Shown: positions 45,470 to 55,939 of the stretch, one piece after another | Position numbering within the stretch: position 1 is the stretch's first letter | Layout of the letters: each line of letters starts with the position of its first letter | Assembly (NCBI GenBank): GCA_021292105.1 | Contig: CM037870.1 | Location: 12,077,353-12,141,352, forward strand | DNA: 64,000 bases | Direction of reading: 5' to 3' | Source: Anadara kagoshimensis | Taxonomy: Eukaryota; Mollusca; Bivalvia; Arcoida; Arcidae | The notes under the pieces: model-generated | What the model was told of the DNA's origin: nothing | Seen by the model: the letters and a program-made list of their open reading frames with translations, nothing else | Databases searched by the model: none | Position numbers and translations under genes: made by a program

Positions 45470-46030
45470 GAGAATTTTTATATATCCCAGTCAGCTTGCA
45501 GAACAGATTCGACTTTTTCTTCAAGATCTGCTTTATATTTGGACGATTATGAGGCCAACGAAAGACAACGTTTGAACCTGTATTTTTTTTTCTTTTGTTA
45601 ACTTTTTAGATACCTGTTTTTATGCTATGCCGTATTTGTTTTAAAATTAATACGCTATGGTACAGCTTGTTTCCACTACGGGAACTTTGTACAACGAAGC
45701 AAGCTACTTACAAATCAATTGTGACGCAAGAATATTGAATGTCTAGGCTTATCAAGGCCTCAAAAAGTTTTATGCCGTCACCACAATAATGTTGATAAGT
45801 ATGATGTTTCTGTATAAAAATTACCCTATAAGACGCCTTCCTTTACATTTTATTTCACAAGTGTCGATTGTAGCTTGCTAAACAGAAGGTTCTTACCCTT
45901 CCGGAGAACCAGGCCTCACTTCCCTGGCGAAATTTTACGATTGTAACCCATTTTGCCAGTTTTAAAGTTTTTACTTTGATCTTGGATTGTGATTCGATTT
46001 GTATGTTTGTTTTTTATTAGTATGGCTCGA
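45470..46030 (+). mobile_element. RT retroelement remnant with 3' flank
   Basis: Decayed coding part (AATTAATACGCTATGGTACA and GCTTGTTTCCACTACGGGAA correspond to LIRYGRAC-HYRDF), then CTAGGCTTATCAAGGCCTCA, TAGCTTGCTAAACAGAAGG, CCCTTCCGGAGAACCAGGCC, and GGATTGTGATTCGATTTGTA. Stops and deletions throughout. Confidence 0.75.
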
Positions 46031-46533
46031 AGAAAAATACCATCTTGTGGAGTGGTACATTCGTGGTTTTGTTTTTCCTTTAAGGCAAGTTTGTAATAAA
46101 TGCAATTCGTTGACCTGAAAATTCATGGGTCAAAGTTGCGTCGAAAATGAGATTTGAATTTGCAAGAAAATAAACGATTCCAAAATATAAAAACAATTTT
46201 GAAGTCAATTTTTCTTTATTCAATTTGACACATAATATATGTTTTATGATACACTTCACTTACACATGACGATATTATTGATAAACTTTGTGTATTGGCA
46301 CATGTATAATGTGTATTTACACGTTGGTAGATTATCTACGTGTACGTACACATGTAGACAGGTGAACAGAAGTTTTGATTGAAATACACGTTTTATAATT
46401 TGTATAATTCATACCGTAAAATTAGGAACAAGTGTATCATACAATGTTAATCAAGACGAGTTAGTAACTATGTAGTATAATAGTCATTCTTGTTTCAAAA
46501 AGGTATGGATATAACTTCTGTTCTCTTTTTCAG

Positions 46534-46710
46534 AAACAGACATGGCTCGGCATCGTTCTTGGAGTCAGAGTCACGTTAGGGACAAAGATGACACACTCGT
46601 ACGCACAGCGGCAGACAGTCGAGGTTCCGAATACAATTTTCTTTTTGTCACAGAGAAAAGTCTCGGGTTGATTTGGGAAGCAGAGTTCGTACAGTGTATC
46701 TTTGTACAAT
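46534..46710 (+). other. Candidate exon of an unrecognised gene
   Basis: A 177-base segment with a strong acceptor (TTCTCTTTTTCAG, to 46533) and a consensus donor GTAAGT at 46711. It is less AT-rich than its surroundings. An ATG at 46542 opens MARHRSWSQSHVRDKDDTLV, continuing to EAEFVQCIFVQ before the donor; a second frame (KQTWLGIVLGVRVTLG) is open for about 45 codons. I do not recognise either. It could be a first coding exon, a noncoding RNA exon or chance. No partner exon could be linked. Confidence 0.35.
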
Positions 46711-47564
46711 GTAAGTACAAAATGTATAAACTGGTCTAACCCATACTTAAAATCTAAAGTTCATGTGAATGACAATTCATGAAATTCTGAAGTATCCTCA
46801 AATCCGATGAACTTATAATGTTGCTTCTTTGATTGTTTTTCTGTCTTCTCCTGTGATTGTTATTTGTGTGTTTCTCCGTTTGTCTTTTCTCTAAAGTCCA
46901 TATTTCATTTTTCTGCATCAATATCTGTCCTATAGACAATTTTGAATTCCGTTTGATATCTCACATTTCATCTGCTCTTTGCTTTTTCTTTAATAATATC
47001 ACGAATAAGTTTCTTTCTGTTTCCTAAGTTTGATTCTGTTTTTATCTGAAATTGATAAATAACATATATAAAAATAATGAACTAAAGACACATAGTACCA
47101 TTTCATTAACTATAATAAATAATCACAACCAATACAAAAGGCATTAAAGCTGACCATAGTCATGCTGGATCCGAAAATCGTCTTGTAAAAATATTTTAGA
47201 TACGGGAAAAGATGCCAAGAGTAAAGAATTTTTTCTTTATGTCAAATCTTACAAGTAGATAATTTTTATAAATAAGACATAACCGGGAATATTGTTTATA
47301 AATGTGCTTACTAAAATACAATTAAATTAGTAATTTCATCCAAAAATTTAGCTAATATGCTGTTATGGAATAGTGATTCTCTGAAAATGCTCATTGGAGT
47401 ATAAAACATATAATGTTATCATATACAATGTAGTTTGCATTCTAAAATAAAATTACTTAAATACTTAGAAATGACGTAATATTTTTTTCGATTTGTGTTT
47501 CTAATAAGAGAAGTTTATAATTTACTGACAAAAATTGTTTTATGGTAATTACATATTATACCAA

Positions 47565-47760
47565 TTTTATATTTACAGCACTAGACGGCCGTTTCGGAAT
47601 ACAATTCCTCAACAGTATTGTTTGGACTAAAACTATAAAACCAAAATTATTTTGAAGATGTTGAAAAGCTACCCAAAGGACCACAATATATGTACCGAAT
47701 TAAGCTAAAGAAATACTTTGCATGAGGGAGTATACCATAGTTTTTGAGAAATTTCAAATT
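47565..47760 (-). mobile_element. Hammerhead-bearing repeat, copy D (minus strand)
   Basis: On the minus strand the ribozyme spans 47622-47577: AACAATA, CTGTTGA, GGAA-TTGTA-TTCC, GAAA, CGGCCG, TC, TAGTGCT. Helix II, GAAA, helix III and the TC cleavage site are intact. The core A6 is T (CTGTTGA for CTGATGA) and stem I's 5' strand is mutated, so activity is unlikely. The flanks CTATGGTATACTCCCTCATG and TTTACAGCACTAG (plus) match the family. Confidence 0.8.
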
Positions 47761-47769
47761 TTAACTTGC

Positions 47770-49660
47770 AGGAAATGTACATAGAAAAATAAATTTAATC
47801 TGTTGTAATTATTATTACTATTATTATGCATAAAAATATTGCATGAGGAAAAACACTTTTCGTCTAAAATGTAAGAAAACCCATATAAAGACAATTGTAT
47901 CGTTGGGAATTGTCTGTGTACCAAAACTTGCGTTTCTTTATACACTACTAGAAAAAATGCATTGTCAATTTTTTTATAAAAAAGATTCCAATGCTTGATA
48001 AAAGTTTTAGAAAAAAATAAACAAATACAATTTTACAACTTGAATTGTTGGTCAACTGATTTTTGTGCGTTAAATAACGGTCTTAAAAAATTATCATTTT
48101 CAAAAAATATTTTAGCAAAGCAAATATCTTGGTTTATATGACAGGAAGCGGTATATTAGTGTTTGATTTATGAGAAGGTAATGATTGTAATATCAGACAA
48201 GAAGGTATTCAAAGGGGTTCCAGAATTCACATTAGGTAAGAAAACAAGTTACAAACAATGAATCGTTTCAAAATTAACTTATCGCAAGTATTGTAAATTT
48301 CTTGAGTATTCTGAGAAAAAAGACAACTATGTTTTAACGAAAAATTACACAACGAATAACATTTTTTGAAATATAAATGAGATTACACTATTACATTATG
48401 TTTATTCATTAGCATTACATTTGTGCATTTAAAATTATAAGCATCATAAAAAATAAATACTGTATCATTCTTTTCAAAACACGTCAGCTATACACATATT
48501 TGGAATAAAATCAAATGCAATTAAAATGAAAACATAACTTGTTTTACATTTTTAAAATTCTAAATAAAATATTTTGAATTTTAATACACAAATATATTGC
48601 TATGCCGACCAAAAATAAATTACCTTTTCAAAAACAATCCTAGTATTGAAATTTAAAATTGTTCTGGAACTAATGCTTTGGGCTTAGAAACAACTTTTAT
48701 TTATTTATGTTATCTCACACTTTCTTAATTCACATTTTGTAACATGTAGTTTAAATGAAATATCAAACATACAATAAAATGTATGTGCAATTTTCTTTTC
48801 TTTGTAAGTACCAAAGAGAGCATTAGACACGGAATTTTGTTCATAATTTCGTTTGTAACTTTTTTTTAAATTAACTAGATGCATAACCATTAAAACGTAC
48901 AAAACGGCAAGGTACGAGATGCAAGTTGCAAGATAAATATTAATTGAGACAAATGGTTAGAGGTAAGATGTGGAAACTGTCAAATAAAAGACTGAAATAA
49001 TTATTACTGTATGTGATTTCCATATTTCAAGTAGATATGTTTAAACGATACTATAAGTTAAAACGATTTAATTAAACCATTTTGCTCATTTTGTGGCTTG
49101 AGACTGTTATGAACATGTGGATTATGGATGAGATTATGGAATACATAGATGAATTCAAGTGATGAAATCCGTATCTTACTGATAAATACTAAAGATTAAT
49201 TAAAACAGTCAAATGCCATCTCGTTTTTTAATTTTTTGATCGAAATACAATATGACAATTTAAACAATATTAACTAAAGCACTTTTTGTGCTTAATAGAC
49301 TTTGCTCAATTGCATGCTACCATTTGAATATCTTTTTTACATTTAAAGTAGACGAAACGAAACTATTTAGCAAAAACAATGATAAGCGGTAAATATAATA
49401 GAAGAACAAAATTTTTAAATCTTAAGTGTGCACTGCACATGTACAGAGCTATTGTAAAATAAATATGATACGACGTGGGGTCCTCTAAAAGTTCTAGAAC
49501 CACACCACTGAATATCAATGGGTCAGGATTCCGTTTATACAGTAGTTGAGAAAATTTTAATCAGTGATTTTTTATTCTTTATTTTGCGTCATGCTTAATT
49601 TTGTTCCGCTCCTTATTAGTTCTCGGATGTTTTTACTACAACACTCTGAAGTTCTTCTTA
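47770..49660. other. No gene recognised
   Basis: Very AT-rich; no repeat family or exon could be supported. Confidence 0.5.
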
Positions 49661-49670
49661 CAGACCGATT

Positions 49671-49693
49671 ATATATATATATATATATATATA
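49671..49693. repeat. (AT)n microsatellite
   Basis: Eleven AT dinucleotides directly beside hammerhead repeat copy E. Confidence 0.9.
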
Positions 49694-49699
49694 ATTACA

Positions 49700-49870
49700 T
49701 ATTATACCAGTTGTTTTAATTTTATAGCACTAGACTAGTCCACATCAGTAGTGCTTAAACCAAAAGTGTGAAACCGTTTTTTCTCAGGATGTTGAAAAGA
49801 TGCCCAAAAGACGACAATATATTTTGTCAAGGAGGATACCTTAGTATTTATATTATATTTGGAGGGTATA
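49700..49870 (-). mobile_element. Hammerhead-bearing repeat, copy E (minus strand)
   Basis: On the minus strand 49755-49726 reads AGCACTA, CTGATG, TGGACTAG, TC, TAGTGCT: stem I is perfect, but helix II and GAAA are deleted. The flanks CAACTGGTATAATATGTAAT and TCAACATCCTG-type sequence match the family. Confidence 0.75.
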
Positions 49871-49899
49871 AATATTTTGGATTGTTATTAAGACTATGG

Positions 49900-51940
49900 T
49901 TTGAATTAAAGTTCGCATGATGCTTAATATACGATTATTAGAACCCAATAACATTCTTGAATAGCATTTCTTTATAGCTTATAATTAATTATAACCTTTG
50001 GTCCGTGGCCTGTAACTTGTGAACGGTTCAAAATTGACCAATGTAGTTGATCTGGATTATCAATACAATTTCCCACAGCAACCACACCCTGTGTCAATTT
50101 GTCAGTAAATAGATTGCCAAGTAAACTTTTTTTTAAAAAAAAAAGATGCGTCGAAGCTGGTATTTGTTTTACATTCTAAAGAGCAAAGTTTCATTCCCAC
50201 CAAAGACGAAAAGTGCCAAAAAACGTTCCTTGATATTTTGGGGTATTGTAAATTCGCTTACTGGCGAACCAAAAACTGATCCCCCATCTGTGGTAATGAG
50301 TTTACTTGTCTTCGCGTGCGTTGTATGTTGATTATCCCAATATTATGACTTGGCCTACATGATATTTTCCCCTCACAGGAGCATAACTAAAACAATTCCA
50401 GATACAACATGCTCTAATGAAGGCAGTCAGCATATATTTTTACAACTTGTATAATTATTTATCGTACATCTGTTTCGGAAACGGCTCGCGTTCAAGCGTA
50501 TAATCCGTTTTAGGCTTAGGTAAATATTTGTTAAGCTTTAATAAATATTATGTATAAGTTATTTCAATTTTTCTACCAAAAACAACATAAATACTCATTT
50601 AAACACATAATCAGAAAATCCCTACATCCAGGCAGAGCAAATTCAAATGATTTTAATTACGGGACGTATTTAAGACAAGTGAATAGTTAATGTCCCGTGC
50701 ACGCATTTTAAAGTCGTGCATATTTTACAAAATTGCGTACCATAATCATTTATTTTCTTAACAGTTATGTACATTTTTCTTCATAAATCATTGACATAAC
50801 GTATTTGCTATTTTCTTACTGCCATAATCCTATAAAAATAATTTTTCAAGTTTAAAAATGTATAGTATCTAACGTTGTTTAAACACATGTAACAATTTGG
50901 AATCTGTGAGGGGTGTTATGTCAACAAACAAAAAATAATATATGTATATAAAAATAAATTGACTGTATTTTAATAAGAGACCATGTTTTGGGGGTTAACA
51001 CGAACAAATAATCTATAACACCCATCAGTTCAAAAATTTAACGTGCATGCATGTAAAAGTACATTGCATAATCGTTAAGAGGAAATATCGACGAATATTA
51101 AATAAATAATAGTAATACTAGCAATTTATAATAAAAATGATAATAATAATAATTATTACTATTATTATTAATCGAATCGGAATGTGTTTTACCGCGAATT
51201 TTAAAAGAAAGAATGCGTTTAACTCCAATATGAAAAGCCATAAACTTTTGGCGTCATCTTCACATTATTAGTGGCATACCCCTTATTTAAATATTTTGAG
51301 TCCCTAGCTACGTCTTCTAAAGACATGTTATTAAGGAACTTGAATTTTAGATAAAACAAATTAAATTAGGCTCATAGCTAATACTTAATGATGAATATTT
51401 TACTTATCACTTGTTTGATTTGAGATGTTCGTCTAGTATGTCACGATGAAACACCGAACTGTTTTCAAATAACATATCCAATCAAATTATATCAAGGACA
51501 AAATTAGCAATTGTCATGTGTTCATTTTGAACAAAAATCCACAATATCTAAAATTAAAACGATATTTTGCACTAATGCCTACACTCACAACCGGTAAGTT
51601 GTTACATGTATTTTGGAAATCCCTGATGTAGGTCATTGTAGACTTTGTATCACCAGAAATTGCCGACACATTAATGTAATTGTTACATAACATAAATATA
51701 ACTACTATGCACTGACGAAAATGAATGAAAAATCACATGCTACATGAGTAATGATATTTAGTTCATTATCCCCTCTAAATCGAAACTATCGACATTCAAT
51801 GAACTTCCACAGGTGTGATTGACATTTACCTACGCATTCTGTAAACAGATACTGGGTCGCAATCGTGATGATAGTTCATTTTACACTCTATATGTATGGT
51901 AGTTCAATTAAAATAAGTGATGCACCATGATGCATTTACA
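49900..51940. other. No gene recognised
   Basis: AT-rich. ATT/ATA triplet runs at 51107-51170. A 61-codon plus frame at 50146 has no support from splice sites or similarity. Confidence 0.5.
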
Positions 51941-52069
51941 GAACAGGACAGACCTGTCGAAAATTGAAAACTAAGCTAACGAAATAGTGGCGATTCGGTA
52001 GATCATGATCATCTCATGCAGGTGTAACCTATAATATTCAGTTAGCTTGTCGTCAATTGCTATTGTAGC

Positions 52070-52150
52070 GGTCTTGGTGGCTGAAGTGATAAATCTCCTA
52101 TAGTGAGAATATCCAAGGTTCGATCTCCGACCCTGCATTTTTCTACTTCA
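52070..52150 (+). mobile_element. tRNA-like SINE head 1
   Basis: A box TGGCTGAAGTG fits the pol III pattern TRGYNNANNNG exactly; a B box-like GGTTCGATCTCC follows at the expected distance. No acceptor stem closes, so it is not a functional tRNA. Confidence 0.55.
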
Positions 52151-52285
52151 CGTTACAGTTTGGGTTTGGTGGACAGTGTGGTCTGTCAAAGTTTTGGCCA
52201 TATAAAGTCCATTCGAGGGGATTTAGATTTTCCCACGTGTGATTATGGAAACTCAAAAGATTATAGTGGAGCAATGTAATGGTCC

Positions 52286-52365
52286 AGGGATCTCAGATGG
52301 CATAACGCTTGCCTATAGTACAGGATGTCCCGGGTTCGATCCTGGTCCGGTCTTGCATTTTTCTT
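52286..52365 (+). mobile_element. tRNA-like SINE head 2
   Basis: ATCTCAGATGGCATAACGCT, TTGCCTATAGTACAGGATGT and CCCGGGTTCGATCCTGG look like D, anticodon and T arms with a perfect B box (GGTTCGATCC). The acceptor ends do not pair well, so a SINE-borne relic is favoured over a tRNA gene. Confidence 0.6.
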
Positions 52366-53034
52366 TCATGTTACATTATCTATCTCTTTGCAGTTATCGG
52401 TCACTAATTATGTGTCATATTTCGGCCACTCAGCAACCGAGCTTCGAATAGTTCTCGTTAGCTATAATGACAGGTCTGTACTGTTAGTTGCTATTTTCAG
52501 TCACCTTTAATATCAGATGTACTTTAGAAATAAATTTAACAATCGTTTCTATTTCAAGCAAGTAGCAATTGTTTCGGAAACTTGCGGTCAGAAAGTTCAA
52601 TAACATTCACACGTATATGGCATTTTGGATAGTGTACTTTTAGACTTCAATTTTTTTGACCGACATTTTTCTATGAAACTAGTCTTAAAAAATTGAACAG
52701 TGTAAACTTGCAGCTGTTTAATAGCTGGAGCAACCATGAACACACCACATCAATGAAAATTAACGAAAAAGCAAGTCACAAAAACACTAAATTTGTAATA
52801 GTTTCCAAATGCATTCTATATAGTTTTACTAATAACTTTAAAACAGAATATTTGAATTTCCTGAAAATTATGTGTAATTTAAAAAACGGTGATCACAAAA
52901 TGTTATATTGACTGAATTAACAGCAAACATCATTGTTAGAAAGTTGTCAATGTGATCGAAAATGCATCAACTATCCTTAGATTCAATTTATTAGTTATAT
53001 TTTCGTGTTTTGAAGAAATTGGATCAGAAAAATT

Positions 53035-53400
53035 CAATTTGTCAGCTTTCAAAGTTTTTACATTTTTACTTTGCCTTTTGCTTTTTGTATTGCGATGTGG
53101 ATATTGAAATGTATGTTAGCGTTTGATTTATTTTATCTTTTCAACATTAAAATATGTTTTTTGTAAAATTTTGTAAAAAATATTTTGTTCTTATACAATT
53201 ATGACATCTGTTGTTCGCTATTATTTTTTTATCTTTTGTAATTGTTTGAAAAAACCTGATATTCGCTATCTTTTACGCATAATTTCTCGTTCTTAATGTA
53301 CCAAATGTATGTAGACTTTTGAAGTCTGTATCCACGTGCAAATAAAAAAGAAAAATACCAATCTGTGCCCAAATCACAAGCCCAAAGTAAACAAAAAACT
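53035..53400. mobile_element. RT element terminus, tail-to-tail pair
   Basis: ATTTGTCAGCTTTCAAAGTT, TTGCGATGTGGATATTGAAA (plus) at 53037-53112 and CCAAATCACAAGCCCAAAGT (inverse) at 53370. Confidence 0.55.
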
Positions 53401-53674
53401 ATAAACTTTTAAACAAATAAAATATCCATAATACATTTTCATTACATTTGGAAATTGTTTATGATGTTACCAAGTGGTTTAGCGTTTTAATATGCAAATG
53501 TAGCAGAATTAAAATGCGTGCATTTTTTCCAACAATGTGCCTTCTGTTGAAAGGATTAGCAACGAAATAAATCAGCAAATGCTTAAAATTCATTTCAATG
53601 TCTGTCGTTCGGAGGCTGGTTATGATTTCGCCAAAATTTTCCCATTGATCAGAATAAATTTTCTTTCAATACAG

Positions 53675-53761
53675 GTGACTTCTGTGAACAGGATTAAGTA
53701 CGAAATAAATGAACCAGGGTCCGAAACCCATGAGTGGTATGTGATGAGCACACCTGCATAA
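53675..53761 (+). other. Candidate terminal exon, unrecognised
   Basis: Acceptor TTCTTTCAATACAG (to 53674), then an open frame VTSVNRIKYEINEPGSETHE, ending WYVMSTPA and TAA. A diverged copy of its start lies upstream at 53541 (CTTCTGTTGAAAGGATTAGC and CGAAATAAAT), as though an exon were duplicated. No gene identity is recognised and no upstream exon can be linked. Confidence 0.3.
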
Positions 53762-54199
53762 ATTTGAATCATTAGTGTTTGGGAATAAAATTAAAATGCA
53801 ACTCAGTTGATACACAAATGAAAAAGAACAAAAAATAAAAATGACCATGTCAACCTTTTTGATATTTTATTTATTTATTGCAATGTGTCAAAACTGACAT
53901 TATTTGATTGATGTAATTCAAAGGATCACATCAAACCTGTTGCATTATTGTTTGTTTTTCCATCAAAACATTCAGTAGTCAGAATTTGGGCTCTAATGAA
54001 AATAAATAATTTTGGTCTTGAAATGACAGTTACTGTTTTTTAAATATATAATTCCAAATATGTCGATAAAGTTTATCCTTTCTGTGAGGAAATTTTATGT
54101 ACGGTTCTTCTTGTTACATATAAATCACAACGGTGTAACATGTTTTACAAAGAATAAATTCATTTATGTTTTAGAAAACATTTTAACTTATCTTTAAGT

Positions 54200-54367
54200 T
54201 ACATATTATTATTATTATTATTATTAAAGGTTAAATAAATAATTTGAGGAAATAACATTATTCAATTTTTTGTTAATTTTTTCTTGATTTTCTGAAACAC
54301 CTGAAATTAAAACCGACTAACCACCATTGAACCTGCTCTGCTTGTCATTCAACATAGCAAATGTCGA

Positions 54368-54398
<31 letters not shown>

Positions 54399-54431
54399 CT
54401 GTATCAAGCTGATTCTATTGGATGATAAGTA

Positions 54432-54483
<52 letters not shown>

Positions 54484-54660
54484 ATTCACTTACCCTTGGG
54501 AATTATCATTATTATTATTATTATTATTATTATTGCAAAATTCACTCAACCTCATAACCAAGCTTCTATTGGGCACTGCAGGGAACTGTAGGTAGGGAAT
54601 GACCCAATCACTCCTAACCTGCTCTGCTTATCATTCAATAAAGCACATGTCTTATTACTA
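54200..54660. repeat. Cluster of (ATT)n arrays in a duplicated segment
   Basis: ATT arrays lie at about 54207-54227, 54369-54397, 54434-54482 and 54507-54534. The sequence CCTGCTCTGCTTGTCATTCA (54332) is repeated as CCTGCTCTGCTTATCATTCA (54618), so a ~285 bp unit holding an ATT array has been duplicated. Confidence 0.8.
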
Positions 54661-54842
54661 TTGTCAAACCTGTCTATAAAGGCCACCAAAGGGAACCAGC
54701 AAAAGTGGCCTTTGTGGGCAGGTGACTTTTATATACAGGTTCAAATAATATGAATAAAGAACAATTGGGATATAATTTTACTGGCCTTTATAAGCAGGTG
54801 GCCTTTATATAGAGGTGGCCTTTAAGGCAGGTTTGACTGTAT
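54660..54842. mobile_element. MITE-1 copy 6
   Basis: TTGTCAAACCTGTCTATAAA ... GGCAGGTTTGACTGTA, near-consensus. It lies between ATT arrays; the flanking TATT/ATT context suggests insertion into the microsatellite (TA target). Confidence 0.85.
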
Positions 54843-55044
54843 TATTATTATTACTATTATTATTATTATTGTTATTTAATTCATATCATTATTTAATTCA
54901 TTTAATTGTATTTATATATTTAAAAAAAATACCTATGGTCTTTGTTAATGCAACAATGAAACCCATTTCCACTTAGCCAACATTGAAAACCTTACAAATA
55001 CGTTCAAACATTTAAACTTCTGGCTAAGTAGAAATGAACCTTGA

Positions 55045-55235
55045 TTGCCAAGTGGTCTAATGGCTAAATGTGCCTCTCACTGCCTATGCTCGAATCCCAC
55101 TCGTCAGTTCGCTTGCTGAATGTTGGTGGTATTCTCCGGACCCTGTGGTTTCCTCTACCATCCCAGAACTGACTGCCTTGATATTAGTGAAAGAATCTTG
55201 ACTGGGACGTAAAACACATTGATCCACAGAGTTTA
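55045..55235 (+). mobile_element. SINE-A copy
   Basis: tRNA-related head TTGCCAAGTGGTCTAATGGC, B box-like GCTCGAATCCC, then GTCAGTTCGCTTGCTGAATG, GTGGTTTCCTCTACCATCCC, TTGATATTAGTGAAAGAATC, and TTGACTGGGACGTAAAACAC. It resembles the bivalve tRNA-derived SINE type (RUDI-like), judged by memory of the general design. Confidence 0.75.
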
Positions 55236-55739
55236 AACGTGTCGTATTTGGAATTTAATTTGTACAGTTTAAATTACGAGGTCATGATAATATTGCCAAT
55301 GAAATTGGAAGTTGTATATAACATGCACTTGGAAAAAACTGGAGCAACCGAGAGCATGGCACAATATCAATTAAACCAACACCGCTGATCTATCCGCTGT
55401 CAATGAGAACTCACTCGACTTTGATGACAGACATTTAAATCGTTGACAGCAATTCAAATGGAAAAATGAATATTTACGTCAAAACATGATAACTTGTACG
55501 TTTGATATCACTAAAATACGTTTTATGCGATTTAAAAAATCACAAAGCAATGAATTAAATTATTCGGTATTAAGCATTTAAGATTTTGTGAAATCTTTAA
55601 GTATAAATACGAATACTAATTTTTCCTTTTGATTTGGAACCGGTCTTATGGACCGGAGTGGGGTAATAGTCTTTTACGCTCAATTCAAAAATTTCCTTTA
55701 TATCTTTAACTGATTACAATTGAAAACATTTTGACAGTG

Positions 55740-55935
55740 AATGTAGAAATTGATTTAAACACATGAACTTTCAACAGAAAAATGAGACCGGGTGTCCCGA
55801 AAGGTAAGCACAGTCCCTTTTGTCTAGCTAGCTACACCCGCATATCTAAATTGAGAATAAAATGAACATGGAACTATAGAACGCCAAATATGTACATGTA
55901 TAATGAAAATACATGTCTATCAAAAATGGCAGTTC
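55740..55935 (-). mobile_element. RT element 3' flank fragment
   Basis: GAACTTTCAACAGAAAAATG, AGACCGGGTGTCCCGAAAGG, CTAGCTAGCTACACCCGC and ACTATAGAACGCCAAATATG in the minus order. Confidence 0.7.
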
Positions 55936-55939
55936 TGTT

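Larger units (their letters stand above)
51945..52484. mobile_element. MITE-2 copy 5, split by tRNA-like insertions
   Basis: The left end CAGACCTGTCGAAAATTGAA with CTAAGCTAACGAAATAG and the right end GTTCTCGTTAGCTATAATGA with CAGGTCTGTACTG are MITE-2 termini 540 bases apart instead of ~210. The extra DNA holds two tRNA-like segments, each followed by the same TTGCATTTTTCT or TGCATTTTTCTA tail and a CACGTTACA/CATGTTACA block, so a tRNA-headed SINE inserted here, probably twice. Confidence 0.65.

Noticed and set aside
52286-52365. Functional tRNA gene
   Set aside because: Good A/B boxes but no convincing acceptor stem, and it sits beside a second tRNA-like head with the same tail, which fits a SINE better.
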